From: Pristionchus mayeri
Lineage: Eukaryota; Nematoda; Chromadorea; Rhabditida; Neodiplogasteridae
Assembly: GCA_036245805.1 (NCBI GenBank)
Contig: BTRK01000003.1
Span: 38,643,215-38,707,214, forward strand
Length of the DNA stretch: 64,000 bases
Reading direction: 5' to 3'
Shown here piece by piece: positions 1 to 12,149 of the stretch. The notes below the pieces were generated by a model. It saw only the letters and a program-made list of their open reading frames with translations, had not been told where the DNA came from and did not search any database. Both the position numbers and the translations under genes were made by a program. The number at the start of each line of letters is the position of its first letter. The first letter of the stretch is position 1.

Positions 1-2836
1 GAGATCTTCCGGAAGATGATTGTCTTTCCTTCTGAAAAAACAGACTAAGTAATCAATATTTTAAGCTATATATGGCGATATTGAAAAAAAACAGAACAAT
101 TACCAACCTTGTCCATACTCTCCACTGATTCCGACCTCTTTTTCTTCACAGACGGTTCCTCTTCCCTATCAGATTCCTCCATATAATCAGTGTACTTTAC
201 ACGTCCAGATATATTTCTGTTAGATCTTCTTCTCTTCTCCACTTCAACAGTTTCATCGGAAGAGTCCTGGGAGGTTGATTCAATAATGAATTAAACAATT
301 TTAGAGATGAAAATATGATGTAAGGACAAACCTTCGGAATGTTATCCTTGTTACCGACAGCCTCTTTATCCCCTCCATCATTCTCGATTTGATCACCAGA
401 ACTAGAATTTGGGAATCCCTCCTCATTGCCCTGAAAGAACATTTACATATAAATTAACCACGCAATGACAAACCATATCCTCATTTAGGATTGGCTCGTT
501 CATAGACTCCATATCATCTCCACTAAAAAATTCGTTATCGAAAGAGCCCTAAGAAAATGTGAATGAATGATCAGAATGAAAAAATTTTATTCGTAAATAT
601 TTCAAAATATGGACAACTAACAGGAGTGTTATCGGCAGTATCAACTGTTCCCTCTTTCTCTTCTCCATTGTCGATTACATCATCAGCCACGGAATTTCGA
701 CGCCCCAAATCTTTGCCCTAAAACTTTTCAATTCAATATTAAACAGAAAGTCTAACGCGTTAAGTATAATATTGATGAAATACTTTTTACACGAACCGTA
801 TTTCCATTCAGCAACGACTCATCTTTGAACTCAAATTCATCTCCAATGGAATTCAGGTCGAACTTCTAAATTGTGCTTTTCGAATAAAAGTTCCAAGTAA
901 ATATTAACCTGATCATCATCTAATAGAGGAGGATCAATCGGCTCGTCCTTTAGCTCCATCTGAAATTAAAGAGACTGAGAGTGAAGCACGTGATAAACAT
1001 AACAGAAACAAAGGAAAATTGTGAATTTGAATTAAATCAATATTGTTATTGCAATGTTTTAGTTATTTTGAATAAAATATCATATTCAATTTTCGAATAA
1101 CTAACCTCATCATTCAGTGTATTCTCCTCCTTGATCTCATCTCCATTGAAATCCGAACCCAACGGCTGAAAGAGTATTGTCTTTTCTCTCGAATCATGGA
1201 TTGGTTCAACAAGCATGAATATATATCTAACCATATCATTATTTTCCATTTCTTCATCCTTCATCACTTCTCGGAATGTTTTCATTGCAGATTTCTATAA
1301 AATCCCAGTGAGTTAGATGGACGAAATTATTCCACCTTATTCTCTTGAGGGATTGATTGTGATAATTCGATCGGTTCCTCTTTCGGCCTCGAAAGGAAAT
1401 TCGTTGTGAAAGTCGGAACCTACAGAATATTTCGAATTTGCAATATTTCTCTTCTCTGGACTCACCATAGAAGTTCGATCAACAGAATGAGTGGATTTAG
1501 TGTCAGAAGAGTCAATAGAATCAACAGAAATAGGAAACTGTTTCTGAAATAGTATTAAATTTCAACATAATCGGTAAAATTTATCCTCATAAAGTAATCT
1601 ATGTAGCTAACCTCTATATTCGATTTCTCCGCAGAAGATTTTGGCTGATTCAACTTCTCGATGTTTTCGGTCAAGTGTAGCAGGACGAGATGAATTGATT
1701 CGATAACACCGTACATCAGTGATCGAAGTGAAAGTTCCCTGCAAAAACATTTATGGGTAAGCTATAATTCATAATCTTTCCCCCACAATTTTTTAAAACA
1801 GTGAAAATCTAACTCGATATTCTCATCGCGGAAACTCAGCGATCTTTCGAAATGAAGTGCTCTCAGTGCTCTCCGAATGTGCTGCAACGAAATATTTTAC
1901 TTAAATACATCAGAACGACTCACGGAAAGCTCGGAATTCTTGACAATATTAAACATTGCATCGAATCCCTTCGAGATTACGGAGACAAGAGCATCAGTTG
2001 ATTGGTCAGAGAATTCGACACACTGAAAGAGGAAATATATTGATGAATGTGTGATAAAAAACTGATGACTTTTCACAATACATGAACATAACTATACCTT
2101 CTTTTTCCATTCTTTGATAGTTGATTGAGCCTTAGCACATGCAACTTCTGAAAGACATATTAGGAATGTAGTTCAGAAAATACAAAATGGAAAAAACCAA
2201 TACAATAAATAAATATTTGAACTGACTTTTCCCTTCCGTCAAGTGAGTTAGAGTGAGATGAAGTGACTCAATTATACCGAACATCAGATATCGGATCGAC
2301 GGTTCGCTGGAAAGAATAATGATACGCCAATGCTAAGACAACGCATCGGTGATTCCTAAAACACATTCTGATTGTGTACAAAAACAACGATCTGATTCGG
2401 GGATGCGCTCTCCATAGAATAGACAATTGAGAAATGCGTGAAGGTATTCCAAGAAGTGAGACTCACTCAGATTCTTCGAGTTGGATGCAGTTTGATCGCT
2501 CGAAATCAAGAGATTTCAGTGCTCTTTCAACAAGCTGCAATGAGAAGTAAATCAATAAAAGCGTTGATTTAATTAGACATTACACACTGTGTTCGAAAAT
2601 ATCACTTACACGGGGTTCGAAATCCTTCAGAATGACTGAAATTGATTCCAAAGTTCTTGAGAAGACTGACACAAGAGTATCAGAAGTTAGATCGGAAAGT
2701 TCAAAAGCCTGGAATAAACTCATCCACTAGTTTAAAAAAAGATAAGAAAATATGTTAAGAAAACCTCATCAACACATTTATTAACCTTTCTCTTCCAATC
2801 TCCCACAGTGGAAATAGGCAACTCTGCAGCCGCCAT
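1..2836 (-). CDS. ZF1: zinc-finger family gene, N-terminal part (continues off the left edge)
   Basis: Multi-exon gene read from paralog alignment. The start ATG at 2834-2836 lies 2 nt after an AG acceptor (TTTAG|TG ATG). Early exons are about 2786-2836, 2610-2708 and 2467-2534, followed by one every 50-120 bp. The first half encodes two copies of an unnamed alpha-helical module: W-K-R/K-K, then F-S/L-D..T-D-x-LVSV, then RAL+L-FERS, then SIRYLMFG-IIESLHLTLTHLTE. About ten acidic exons follow (EPKEEP, ELKDEPIDPPL, DGGDKEAV). A basic exon at about 110-268 (VEKRRRSNRN, later KKKRSES) resembles a nuclear localisation signal. The zinc fingers seen in the paralogs would lie beyond base 1. No stop or frameshift was noticed. 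Likely nuclear and DNA- or RNA-binding by analogy with its zinc-finger paralogs; function unknown. It starts 220 bp after the stop of ZF2. Confidence 0.72.
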
Positions 2837-2888
2837 CACTAAATTAGAGATGAATTTCAAAATATTTTTAGGGATGAAGAAATAAATA

Positions 2889-2915
2889 TAATGCATCTGG
2901 ATTCAAACCAGATCA
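2889..2915 (-). promoter_or_regulatory. Conserved intercistronic stem-loop upstream of ZF1
   Basis: On the sense (minus) strand this reads ATCTGG, a 7-nt loop TTTGAAT, then CCAGAT, followed by a T-rich stretch. The stem is perfect (6 bp). It ends 53 nt before the ZF1 ATG, and an AG acceptor sits directly before the ATG. The same element occurs upstream of five other family members. Its position and shape resemble the Ur element (short stem plus U-rich motif) known from C. elegans operons; that role is inferred. Confidence 0.55.
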
Positions 2916-3055
2916 AAACAAAATTTCACCATTTTTCATTATAAATTCTTTATCATTAAAAAGTGAGATTTCAGAAAAACAATTCAACAGGGAACAAAAT
3001 TAGAAGAATGGTGATCATTTTGATTAAAACTGATTCCAAAATTTTAAGGATCTAC

Positions 3056-6000
3056 TCAATTCTCGTCCCGTTTGTGAAGAGTGTAATCGTACCCATGGCA
3101 CTGAAATATAATATCACATATATAAATAATTGAGATATAATACTGTGTTTAAAAAGGCTAGTTTGATCTATATGAAATTGTGAGCATTCAAATCAAAACT
3201 CTAAACCGCGATTTTTAAAGCCGTATAAAATTGAAATTAAAGATTAAACAGTCACATTCTTATCGTGTTTCTTTCGATCATTGTCAGAGTTGTATCTTGT
3301 GCCACACGAACAGGTAAGGAAGATACCATTCTGATATGACGTAAATTACAAAATTTAAAAAATCGTACTAACAGCGATCAGCGTCGTTTTGTGGTATTTC
3401 CTGAGATGATCAGCATATCCTCGAGGAGTCTTGGGATAAATCTCATATAAAAATGTACATTACTTCCAATGATACGAAAGAGGTAACATTAAAGAAATCT
3501 ATCATGCATTTTGAATTCGAGTCGTCTTGCATGGCAGGAAATAGTACATTCAAAACAGAGAGCCATAATTAAGTATCAATGCCTACTCGGAATTGACCTT
3601 GCACAGTATACACTGAGGAGCCATCTCAATTCTCCGAATTAGCCCATCTCCTTTGCGAATGATCGTGAAGTTAGAAATTTTGCATTGAAATTAAGTCAGT
3701 GCCAATGTCGAAAGTTAAGATCATAAACTAAACAATTTTTGGCACAACAAGAGAAAGTTTACCTCGTACTTGTGTCCTTTAGAGTATGACTCATGACCGC
3801 AATCACAACGAAGGAGACATCCAGCCTGTAGAAATTACAATTTCAACACTAACTTTTTAAAGCTGAAATTTTTTTATTCTAAAATCCGGCAAACTATCAC
3901 CAGAACAGGAGTGGTTGAGTGCTTGACTCTGAGATGATCCTGCCAAGCAACCACAGATCTTGAACAATACTGAAATTTATTCAGTCAAACATATATTTAC
4001 AATAAAAGTTCAATTATAGAACTGACTTCACACTCCAGACACTTAAGTTCATTCTTCTTAGTTTCATTATCCTTCTCTTTGTTGTCAATCTTCATTGATT
4101 TAGATCGAGATCCACCCTTGAAAGAATTATTCTTCTGAGGATCAATCTGCAGTTAAATGCAAGCTCTTCCAACGAAATAGTTAGGCTCTTCCTTGTAAAT
4201 AATAAAATAGAAAATGAGCGAAAAAATGTGCAACGACTCGTAGTCTACGAGACAGTTCATTATCTAACCTTGTATCTCATCTCCATTGATTCCGATTTCG
4301 TTTTCTTCACTGATGGTTCATCTTCTCTATCCGAGTCTTCCATACAATCAGTGTATTTGACAGGTCCTGAGACATTCTTCGTATATCTTCTTCTCTTCTC
4401 CACTTCTACTGACTCAGTGATCACCTGCGTAGAAAGATTACAAAAAGAAGGAATTCCGCGTTTAAAAATGAAAACACGTTTCTAAAAGTGCTAACCTGAA
4501 CAAAGCCATTGCTAGTGTCATTATTCCCACCATCATGCTCGATTTGATCACCATAAATTGAATCCTGGCCACCAAAATCATTGCCCTGAATGATCACACA
4601 AATTATCAAGTCTTTTTGAAATGGACAAACCTTACCTTCATTCAGCATCGGCTCATCCTTGAAATCCATTTCGTCTCCATTGAAATGCAAACCGAATTGC
4701 TGTAAGGTATGATTTTAACATATTGGGGTGTCCGGAAAGTTCGTATAATTTTTTGTTTTTATTTTTTATTCAATGCTTTACAATTCTCAGTGACCAATGT
4801 ATGCCCCCTTCTTTCTCACTACCTCCCTCCAGCGATTGGGCAGGGTCTCGATTCCTCTCTTCCAGAATGCGGGTTTCTTCGAGACCGCCCAGTTCACGAA
4901 AGCCCTCACAACTTCATCTCGATTCTTGAACTTCTTTCCTTTGCAGAAGTCAGAGAGAGAGCGGAAGCAGTGGTAGTCGCATGGGGAGAGATCCGGGGAA
5001 TACGGTGGATGGGGAATCCTCTCGATCTTCAGCTCGTCCATTTTCTTTTGGGTCATCTTCGCTCGATGTGGGCGAGCATTGCCCATCAGAAGAAGGATTT
5101 TGCCCTGGTTCAGGAGTCTGGGAGGGACTCTGATCGCGACATCTTCCAGTTGTTCAGAGAAGAGGTCGGCATTGATGCTGGTGCCAGGGGCGAGGATCTC
5201 CCAGTAGATGGGACCGAGCACTGAGAAGAAGAAGCAGAGGAGTTCCTTCTTTCCGTGCTCTTCCTTCTTCAGGACGGGCGTGGGCTTCTCATCTGCATCC
5301 ACCCATTGCAGTCTCCTCACAGGGTTATCTTACGTGATCCACTTCTCATCTGTAGCGATGATGGAATTGACCCATCGAAGATTGGATCTACGATGGAGTA
5401 ATTCCCGACAGACTTGAACACGATTTTTCAGCTGTTCGGGGGAGAGGTCATGGGGAATCACTTGTGGGAGTTTCGGCTTCTTCCCAGATCGATGGAGGAT
5501 ATCGGACACCGTTGATCTGGGAGTACCAGTATCCTTCTTCAACTCACGCACACTGGCCATGGGCTTGCGCTTCAGTGTGCGGAGAACGAGAGGCTGATCG
5601 AGGGAGGGAGGGGAGAGAGCGGGGTTGATCATCGAGACCAAACTCCCCTTTCTTGAAGCGGGAGAACCACTTATAGCAGAAGGGTATGGAGGGGGCGTCA
5701 GCTCCTTCCGACTGGGCCAGGGCAGAGTGGGCCTCCTTCACGGATCGGCCAAGACGGTAGTAATGAAGTAAAACTGCTCGGAGGTAGAGATGGGAGTCCA
5801 TCACAAGAATCAATGTAGCAACTAGGAGACTGATTAAATCCTCTCACTACTCAACGTCAGAATGATGCAATACATTGTTGACAAACAGATTGCGCAATCA
5901 CTGCATTTGATCGCGAACTGACTTTTTTCCGAAGCATTATACGAACTTTCCGGACACCCCAATAAAATTAATATTAAGTATTTACCTGACCACCGTCCAA

Positions 6001-6308
6001 CACAGGAACATCAAATGGTTCTTCCTTAGGTTTCATCTAAAAGCAGGAGATTGAAGTCTGTTTCGAATAAAATGTCCATTTTATATATATTTATTAGGAT
6101 GTAATAACTGACCAAACCATCATTGAGTATCTCCTCCTTAATCTCCTCTCCAATGAAATCCGGACCGAATGGCTTAAATTATGCAACGGAATTAGTACGC
6201 GCAGTGAATATTTACCTGCTCATCGCCTTGAATATCATCGATGGGCTCCTCTTTCAGCTCGATTAGACTATTATTGAGTGACTTTTCCTCATCTCCTTCA
6301 TTCAACAT
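3056..6308 (-). CDS. ZF2: zinc-finger family gene, near full-length but with a doubtful splice site
   Basis: Exons run from about 6308 (candidate ATG, MLNEGDEEKSL) to the stop at 3056-3058. Order: acidic exons (ELKEEPIDD; PFGPDFIGEEIKEE; MKPKEEPFDVPV), basic exon at about 4265-4432 (VEKRRRYTKN, later KKTKSES), NELKCLECE exon, half-finger YCSRSVVAWQDHL..KHSTTP (C2H2), AGCLLRCDCGHESYS (CxC), KISNFTIIRKGDG, YPKTPRGYADHL..HKTTL, NGIFLTCSCG, and terminal exon 3056-3100 (CHGYDYTLHKRDEN). Likely a nuclear zinc-binding protein. A mariner occupies one intron without touching exons. The acceptor before KISNFTI reads TTTCAA instead of the TTTCAG of its paralogs, so splicing there is doubtful. The 5' end is uncertain: N3, 1.8 kb upstream, could be its original N-terminus, separated by a satellite. 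Confidence 0.62.
4723..5962 (-). mobile_element. mariner transposon 1 (dead) inside a ZF2 intron
   Basis: A 1,240-bp element is bounded by terminal inverted repeats of about 27 bp beginning TTGGGGTGTCCGGAAAGT, with TA duplicated at both ends. It lies in the short intron between the ZF2 exons DVPVLDGGQ and QFGLHFNGDEM, so the host gene can splice it out. Its only coding content is a broken transposase on the same strand as ZF2. Confidence 0.9.
4787..5813 (-). pseudogene. mariner transposase pseudogene
   Basis: Starts MDSHLYLRAVLLHYYRLGRS, with the mariner helix-turn-helix region (FCYKWFSRFKKGEFGLDD). The reading frame then shifts near 5600. The catalytic domain shows ATDEKW for the first Asp and SPDLSPCDY for the third. 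The second motif reads GNARPH where mariners have DNARPH, so the second catalytic Asp is lost. An in-frame TAA lies just after DEKWIT at about 5329. With the frameshift, the stop and a missing D of the D,D(34)D triad, it cannot be active. It ends in the usual mariner C-terminus (NRWREVVRKKGAYIGH). Confidence 0.88.
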
Positions 6309-6539
6309 CCCTACTTTATACTCTTTCGTCTCGATATTTGCTGACTTTTTCCGCAGTTTTTCGGTCAGAAATGTGAGTGTACCCCGCTGTCAGGTCAGAG
6401 CGAAGCTGGCAAAAGACCTCACTAACCAGTCGGCCACGAGAGCACTTGTACCTCTCCCTTTCTTTCGCGAATAAGTGGTGGCGAGAGAGCGTGCACACGA
6501 GGTCAGCCGGGGAAGGGAGACGCGGGGAAGAATGAGGGG

Positions 6540-7768
6540 AAGCTGGGGTGCGCGTTGGAAGGGGGACGGAGAGGAGGTGAGAGAATGAAAGGTGATAGGG
6601 CAGAGGGGAGACAACGTTAGGAGGGAATGGCGGGTAGCGTATTATCATTTCGAATAAACTTAGTAATCCGAAAGCGAGTGAGAGGGAGAGCGAAGGTGAA
6701 CTTGATAGCGGAGGAGAGAGGGGAGGGGAGGAGAGTGAGGGAGGGGAGGTGGGAGAGCGGAGGTGAGATAATCTAATGAGGGAATGACGGGCAGCGTATC
6801 AATTCGGACAGCTTAGTAATCCGAAGGCAAGTGAGAGGAAGAGCGGAGGTGAAATTTATAGCGGAGGAGAGAGGGGAGGGGAGGAGAGTGAGGGAGGGGA
6901 GGTGGGAGAGCGGAGGTGAGATAATCTAATGAGGGAATGACGGGCAGCGTATCAATTCGGACAGCTTAGTAATCCGAAGGCAAGTGAGAGGAAGAGCGGA
7001 GGTGAACTTGATAGCGGAGGAGAGAGGGGAGGGGAGGAGAGTGAGGGAGGGGAGATGGGAGAGCGGAGGTGAGATAATCTAATGAGGGAATGATTGGCAG
7101 CGTATCAAGTCGAACAGCTTAGTAATCCGAAGGCAAGTGAGAGGGAGAGCGGAGGTGAAATTTATAGCGGAGGAGAGAGGGGAGGGGAGGAGAGTGAGGG
7201 AGGGGAGGTGGGAGAGCGGAGGTGAGATAATCTAATGAGGGAATGACGGGCAGCGTATCAATTCGGACAGCTTAGTAATCCGAAGGCAAGTGAGAGGAAG
7301 AGCGGAGGTGAACTTGATAGCGGAGGAGAGAGGGGAGGGGAGGGGAGGAGAGTGAGGGAGGGGAGATGGGAGAGCGGAGGTGAGATAATCTAATGAGGGA
7401 ATGATTGGCAGCGTATCAATTCGAACAACTTAGTAATCCGAAGGCAAGTGAGAGGGAGAGCGGAGGTGAAATGGATAACGGAGGAGAGAGAGCGAGGGGA
7501 GGTGGGAGAGCGGAGGTGAGATAATCTAATGAGGGAATGATTGGCAGCGTATCAAGTCGAACAGCTTAGTAATCCGAAGGCAAGTGAGAGGGAGAGCGGA
7601 GGTGAAATTTATAGCGGAGGAGAGAGGGGAGGGGAGGAGAGTGAGGGAGGGGAGATGGGAGAGCGGAGGTGCGATAATCTAATGAGGGAATGACGGGCAG
7701 CGTATCAATTCGAACAGCTTAGTAATCCGAAGGCAAGTGAGAGGGAGAGCGGAGGTGAGAGAATCGAA
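6540..7768. repeat. Purine-rich tandem satellite, period about 153 bp, about 7-8 units
   Basis: Units share the core TAATCTAATGAGGGAATGA (copies near 6768, 6922, 7075, 7227, 7386, 7522 and 7675), the segment AGCTTAGTAATCCGAAGGC and long GGGAGGGGAGGAGAG runs. One unit is shortened by about 17 bp and one lengthened by about 6 bp. Short open frames here are by-products of the repeat. The array lies between N3 and the first recognised ZF2 exon. Confidence 0.9.
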
Positions 7769-8065
7769 GTTGAAAGGTATTTTCAGAACAACTTAGTCCC
7801 GGCTCGCCGCGCAGCGGCGAGCCCTGACTGAACTTGGTTCAAAGGCGAACTCCCGCCGAAGGCGGGAGTGAGCGTCGGGGTTACGAAAACGGTTTGACGG
7901 GTTTTCTGGTAATTAAATAAGCTGGGCTATATCAGGATTTAGTGAAAATGGTAGATCGTTTTTACGTTGACTGGTGCGGAGGAGGGACTGTTTTATAAGG
8001 GAATAATGAGTAGCGTATTATTCTGAACAACTTGATTAACGTGTTGTTCAGAATTAAAAATCTTT
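7769..8065. repeat. Cluster of three hairpins next to the satellite
   Basis: Three inverted repeats lie in sequence: GGCTCGCCGC..GCGGCGAGCC near 7800-7822, CTCCCGCCGAAGGCGGGAG near 7851-7869, and ATTCTGAACAAC..GTTGTTCAGAAT near 8020-8053. The first two are GC-rich islands in AT-rich DNA. No gene is visible. They may be ends of unnamed mobile elements. Confidence 0.6.
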
Positions 8066-8098
8066 TCACTTGGTCGATTTTAAAGGAGGTAAACTTAG

Positions 8099-8912
8099 TT
8101 AACTAGTCTGCTCTTCATCCATTGAATCACTTCGATTAATTTCCTTGTTCTGAAACAAAAAATAGAGGCACTATTCCAAAATAATTTTATAATAACGTGT
8201 AGAGCACAAATCTCACCACATTGTCTGTATCACTGGACGCATGGACGATTCTTTCGAGGGAGATCATATCGAGAGCACGATGAAAATAATTGATCGATTT
8301 CTGCAAGAACTCGATTAATGTGAGCGAGGAATCAATTGATGAGACTCAAATTATCGGAAACTTTCATAAAATAGCGGATTTTCTGTTTCACTAATAGATT
8401 TGAATAATAGCGCACGAGAACACGCGTAAATAGTCTCAAAAATATCGGAATTGTTAATACAAAACATCGTGTTTAATTATTTTTTAAACAGGTTTCTAAA
8501 AAGCTCACAAGTGTGTATTCCAGCTGCTCCGGCGTCGATCCCTCCATCTCATCTTTCAATCGAGTGGTGAAAGTGACGAATTCGGCCAGTGAACTGAAAA
8601 CAACAAGCTAAAAATTATAAGGCGTCATTGCCATCTTGCAAAAGTAATCAGTCACTTATTGCCGAGGGAAGATCGAGAAAAAAGAATTTGTGAACCGTTG
8701 TGTCTTGGAAATCCGTTAAAATTGAGAATTTTTAAGCTCCGAATTAAGAAAATTTCATAATGCAGCTAAGCAATCAAGTAAGTGGCGCTACGTTTAACTA
8801 ACCGGCGAAGCGGAACTCCCTTCGAGACGCCAATTTTGACGGAATCGGTAATAGCAGCTGCGAGGACTTGTAAGCAGGAACCTTCCTGGTCCTCTGATGA
8901 GAAGAAGGCCAT
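8099..8912 (-). CDS. N3: small gene of the family's N-terminal module, 109 aa
   Basis: Four exons: 8803-8912, 8509-8593, 8217-8300 and 8099-8149, with GT-AG introns; the lengths sum to 330 nt with the stop. The start follows an AG acceptor (TTATAG|AT ATG). The protein begins MAFFSSEDQEGSCLQVL and continues SLAEFVTFTTRLKDEMEG, then KSINYFHRALDMISLERIV, ending SDSMDEEQTS. It looks all-helical, with no zinc ligands. The first three exons match the start of ZF11 exon for exon, with identical intron phases. Function unknown. It may be a stand-alone gene, or the original 5' end of ZF2 cut off by a stop. Unlike several zinc-finger members it has no stem-loop upstream, so it could be the promoter-proximal gene of a transcription unit. 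Confidence 0.66.
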
Positions 8913-9698
8913 ATCTATAATGGAAATACAATAAAAAAGAATAAAAACCACGCAAAAAAAGACTCCACACGCAAAATAGACGAGCTTCGAAAGACAAAAC
9001 GCAAATCGAGAAGATTAAACCGACTGCGCACTTGAAGTAGGTAATATATTAAGGGAGTGAAGCAAGACTGTAATTAAGAAAAGTAAAAGAAAGCGCGCGA
9101 GCTATCCATAAGCCGCGTAAAACGTCAAAACAGCGATGGAACCATTTTACATGCAAAAATAAGTTGCTCATAAAGTAATTTTTAGCGCATTGTTTGAACG
9201 CAATATCGTAAACTGTATTTTTTTAAATTTTAATATTGGAAAGCAAAATTAAAAGCCCAACTGCGTAAATTTAATGTCTCCAAACTACGATTGTCCAAGC
9301 ATAACACTTTATAATTAGCTGAAGCAGCAACTCCGGGATTTCAACGAAGGATGCATACAGCTCTTGTGAATCGGCGAGGAATTTTAAGCACGTCCTCGTA
9401 ATAATTGCTGGACCATGTAAATATCACAGCAGCTTCGCAAGTACATCCCCACATAAAATTTGCATATCGCGCAGAAACATAGAAACTATCGAGCACAAAC
9501 AATTCAAAATAGTTCATCAGGAATCAAACCATCTCATTGCACTTCCTCAATCTCGCAAGAACACAGCATCTTTACACTTCAACAACGTAGGAAGAGAAAA
9601 ATATGCAGTTCAGGAAAGATTAACAAGAACGCGTTTTTGGATGAACGATAATAAACAAAGACTAAAATCGATCCCACAAAAGCCTCGAATGAATCCGT
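8913..9698. other. Unassigned spacer upstream of N3 (possible promoter)
   Basis: No exon matching the family and no transposon ends were seen. A short stretch near 9190-9215 (GCGCATTGTTT then ATATCGTAA) resembles one near 61260-61290 upstream of ZF11, whose 5' exons are paralogous to N3. This could be a shared upstream regulatory segment, but the match is weak. Confidence 0.3.
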
Positions 9699-10307
9699 TC
9701 AATCCCCGTCCAATTGGTGGAGAGTAAAATTGCGACCAGAGCACTGAATCACATTACCATAGCTGTAACTCATTCACTTGAATTCAAGACTAAAAAGTAC
9801 CTTCTTGTCGTGCTTCTCGTGACCATGATGAGAAATATATCTGGTTCCACACGAACAGAGAAGGAACATACCATTCTGATGAAAAATGTATTACTCTTAC
9901 GTAAGATCCTAAACCAACTGCCGACAATGTAGTTTTGTGATTGTACTGGAGGTGATGTGTATATCCACAAGGAGTTTTTGGATACTTCTGTAAAGAAATA
10001 TTCGTTTCTAGTTTAGAAGGAGAAATATCAAACCAACTCTGCATAGCCTTCAATGATGAATTAGAGCTATAAAAACGAGTCAATATACCACTATGTCACC
10101 TCAACTAAGTATAGTCAACTCACCTCGCACAGGACACACTGAGGATTAGTCACATTGTCCAGTTTGTGAAGGGTGAACTCGTGTCCAGTGCATTGAATTA
10201 TGTTTACATGACCAGAATTAAAGGAACCTCATTATCATCATTGGGTACTCGTCCAGTGGTTCTTCTTTCGGTTCCTCCTTTAGATAGTTCGATCCTCCGA
10301 TCGACAT
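9699..10307 (-). pseudogene. ZF4: fragment joining a start exon to terminal finger exons
   Basis: The start exon (MSIGGSNYLKEEPKEEPLDE) follows an AG acceptor. It is frameshifted by one missing base before its donor. All acidic, basic and first-finger exons are missing. The next recognisable exon, only 38 bp away, is CTGHEFTLHKLDNVTNPQCV, whose acceptor reads TTCAA instead of TTCAG. Then come KYPKTPCGYTHHL..HKTTL (C2H2), NGMFLLCSCG (CxC), and the last exon CSGRNFTLHQLDGD with its stop at 9699-9701. This looks like an internal deletion product of a larger paralog. Expression of a product is doubtful. Confidence 0.62.
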
Positions 10308-10358
10308 AACTTAACCATTTGCAAAATGTAAGTAACCTACCAATAATAACAAATTCAA

Positions 10359-10387
10359 AATAATTGATCCGGAATTATACCAGATTA
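10359..10387 (-). promoter_or_regulatory. Conserved intercistronic stem-loop upstream of ZF4
   Basis: Sense strand: ATCTGG, loop TATAATT, CCGGAT, then a T-rich run; one stem position is a T-G (U-G) pair. It ends 52 nt before the ZF4 ATG. It lies within the 235-bp spacer after the ZF5 stop, matching the spacing at ZF1, ZF5, ZF6 and ZF7. Confidence 0.55.
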
Positions 10388-11189
10388 TAGGATAGTTCTC
10401 CATGCTTACAAGGACTTCAATTTTCTTTATAGATAACACAAATCAAGAAAATAACATGATCAATAGAAAACAATTAGTGTTGGACAATAAGTATAATGAA
10501 TGAATTATGTTCCAAATGTGCGTTGAATGAATCACACTTGATCAATTCCCCTTCAGTTTGTGAAGGGTGAACTCGTGTCCAGAGCACTAAATTAATTATT
10601 AATGCTAGATACCAAGGGAAAAGTACCTTCTTATCGTGCTTCTTCTGATCATTATGAGAGTTAAATCTAATTCCGCACGAACAGAGAAGGTAGATTCGAT
10701 TCTGAAATAGAGCATATTATCTTTTTTCAAGCTGTCAGACCAACCGTCAAGAGTGTCGTTTTATGATCTCGCAAGAGATGCTCACCATAGCCATAAGGAG
10801 TCTTGGGATGTTTCTGAAAAATAACTTCCTTCTAAATCAGAAATAGAGATTGCAATCTACCGTACGAAAATGTTATTTTCGCTGTTAAGTATATATAAGG
10901 CATACTCCAATGGAGAGCTTGCTGCAAGAGAGTGCAGAGTGAGTGGAAACACTCGAATTTACATGCCCTCCATGAGGGATCGGAGCGAACGTTGCGGGAA
11001 TAATTTCAGCAAAATATCAAATGTATTGTCACCTCGCATAGAACACACTTAGGAGTAGTAATCTTGTCTAGCTTGTGAAGAGTGAATTCGTGCCCCCTGC
11101 ACTGAATTAAATATATTATCATAATAAGCGAACTCCCATCAGAGACAAAAGGTTTTAAAAAATACATTAAAAGAAAAATAGGTGCGGTC

Positions 11190-11763
11190 TCGCGCATAAG
11201 TGAGTGCGCACTTTTTTAATTCGTTGTAACTTTTTGCCCAGGAAAAGCATCATTTTGACACTAAGGTATGTTTTACCAAATTCATTTACCATGGTATCTA
11301 GCCATGCCGTAATTGCCCCGTTGTTGCGTTTTTCAATTTATGAGATATCGTTTTCATATTCAACTCTACTCATGATGGCGATCATTTTGGAATTTTGATC
11401 GAGTCTATAGCTAGTCTAGGAGCTGATTTCTAAATTTTAGACATTGTCTTTGCAGCCAAGCTGCTGCAAATGTGCGGTCGCGCAGCAACTTCAAATTTTT
11501 TTATGGGTACGCGCAGTGCATATCTGTAACCTCAGAAAGTTTGGCGAGTTGGAAAAATCCATGTAATATTAATGCCGTTTTGAAAAAGTACCGTTTGATT
11601 GCGTCATCACTACGCAACAACGGGGCAATTACATCATGCCTAAACAGCATGGTAGTAATCTCCAATGAACTTGGTAAAACATACCTTAGTGTCAAAATGA
11701 TGCTTTTCCTGGGCAAAAAGATACAACGAATTGAAAAAGTGCGCACTCACTTATGCGCGCGAA
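11190..11763. mobile_element. Foldback MITE in a ZF5 intron
   Basis: Two arms of roughly 125 bp or more face each other, beginning CGCGCATAAGTGAGTGCGCA and including ACACTAAGGTATGTTTTACC; the centre is unrelated sequence. No transposase. It lies between the exons ending HDKK and starting CRGHEF. Part of the inner sequence (GCGTAGTGATGACG...) also occurs near 34.46 and 35.03 kb, so this is a dispersed family. Confidence 0.75.
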
Positions 11764-12149
11764 TGTACCTTCTTGTCATGCCTCCTCTGATCATTCTGAA
11801 TGTTATATCTTAATCCACACGAACATAGAAGATGGATTCCACTCTGATAATTAGCAATCGGTACTCATAAATAGAACATTCGAATAACCGCAATTAGGGT
11901 CGTTTTGTGATGGTCCTTGAGGTGATACACATATCCATAAGCAGTTTTGGGATGAATCTGATAAAAATGTAACAATATCCAAAAATAATTTTAGCAAAAT
12001 AAAATATATCAAACTCATAAACTAATATTTGAAAAGGATGAAAGCAATCTCCATAACTGGAAACTCGCCTCACATAGGACACACTGGGGGGTTATCTGAA
12101 ATGTAATCATTTCAATTGATCGCATCTGACGTCTTGAAAATATATATCA

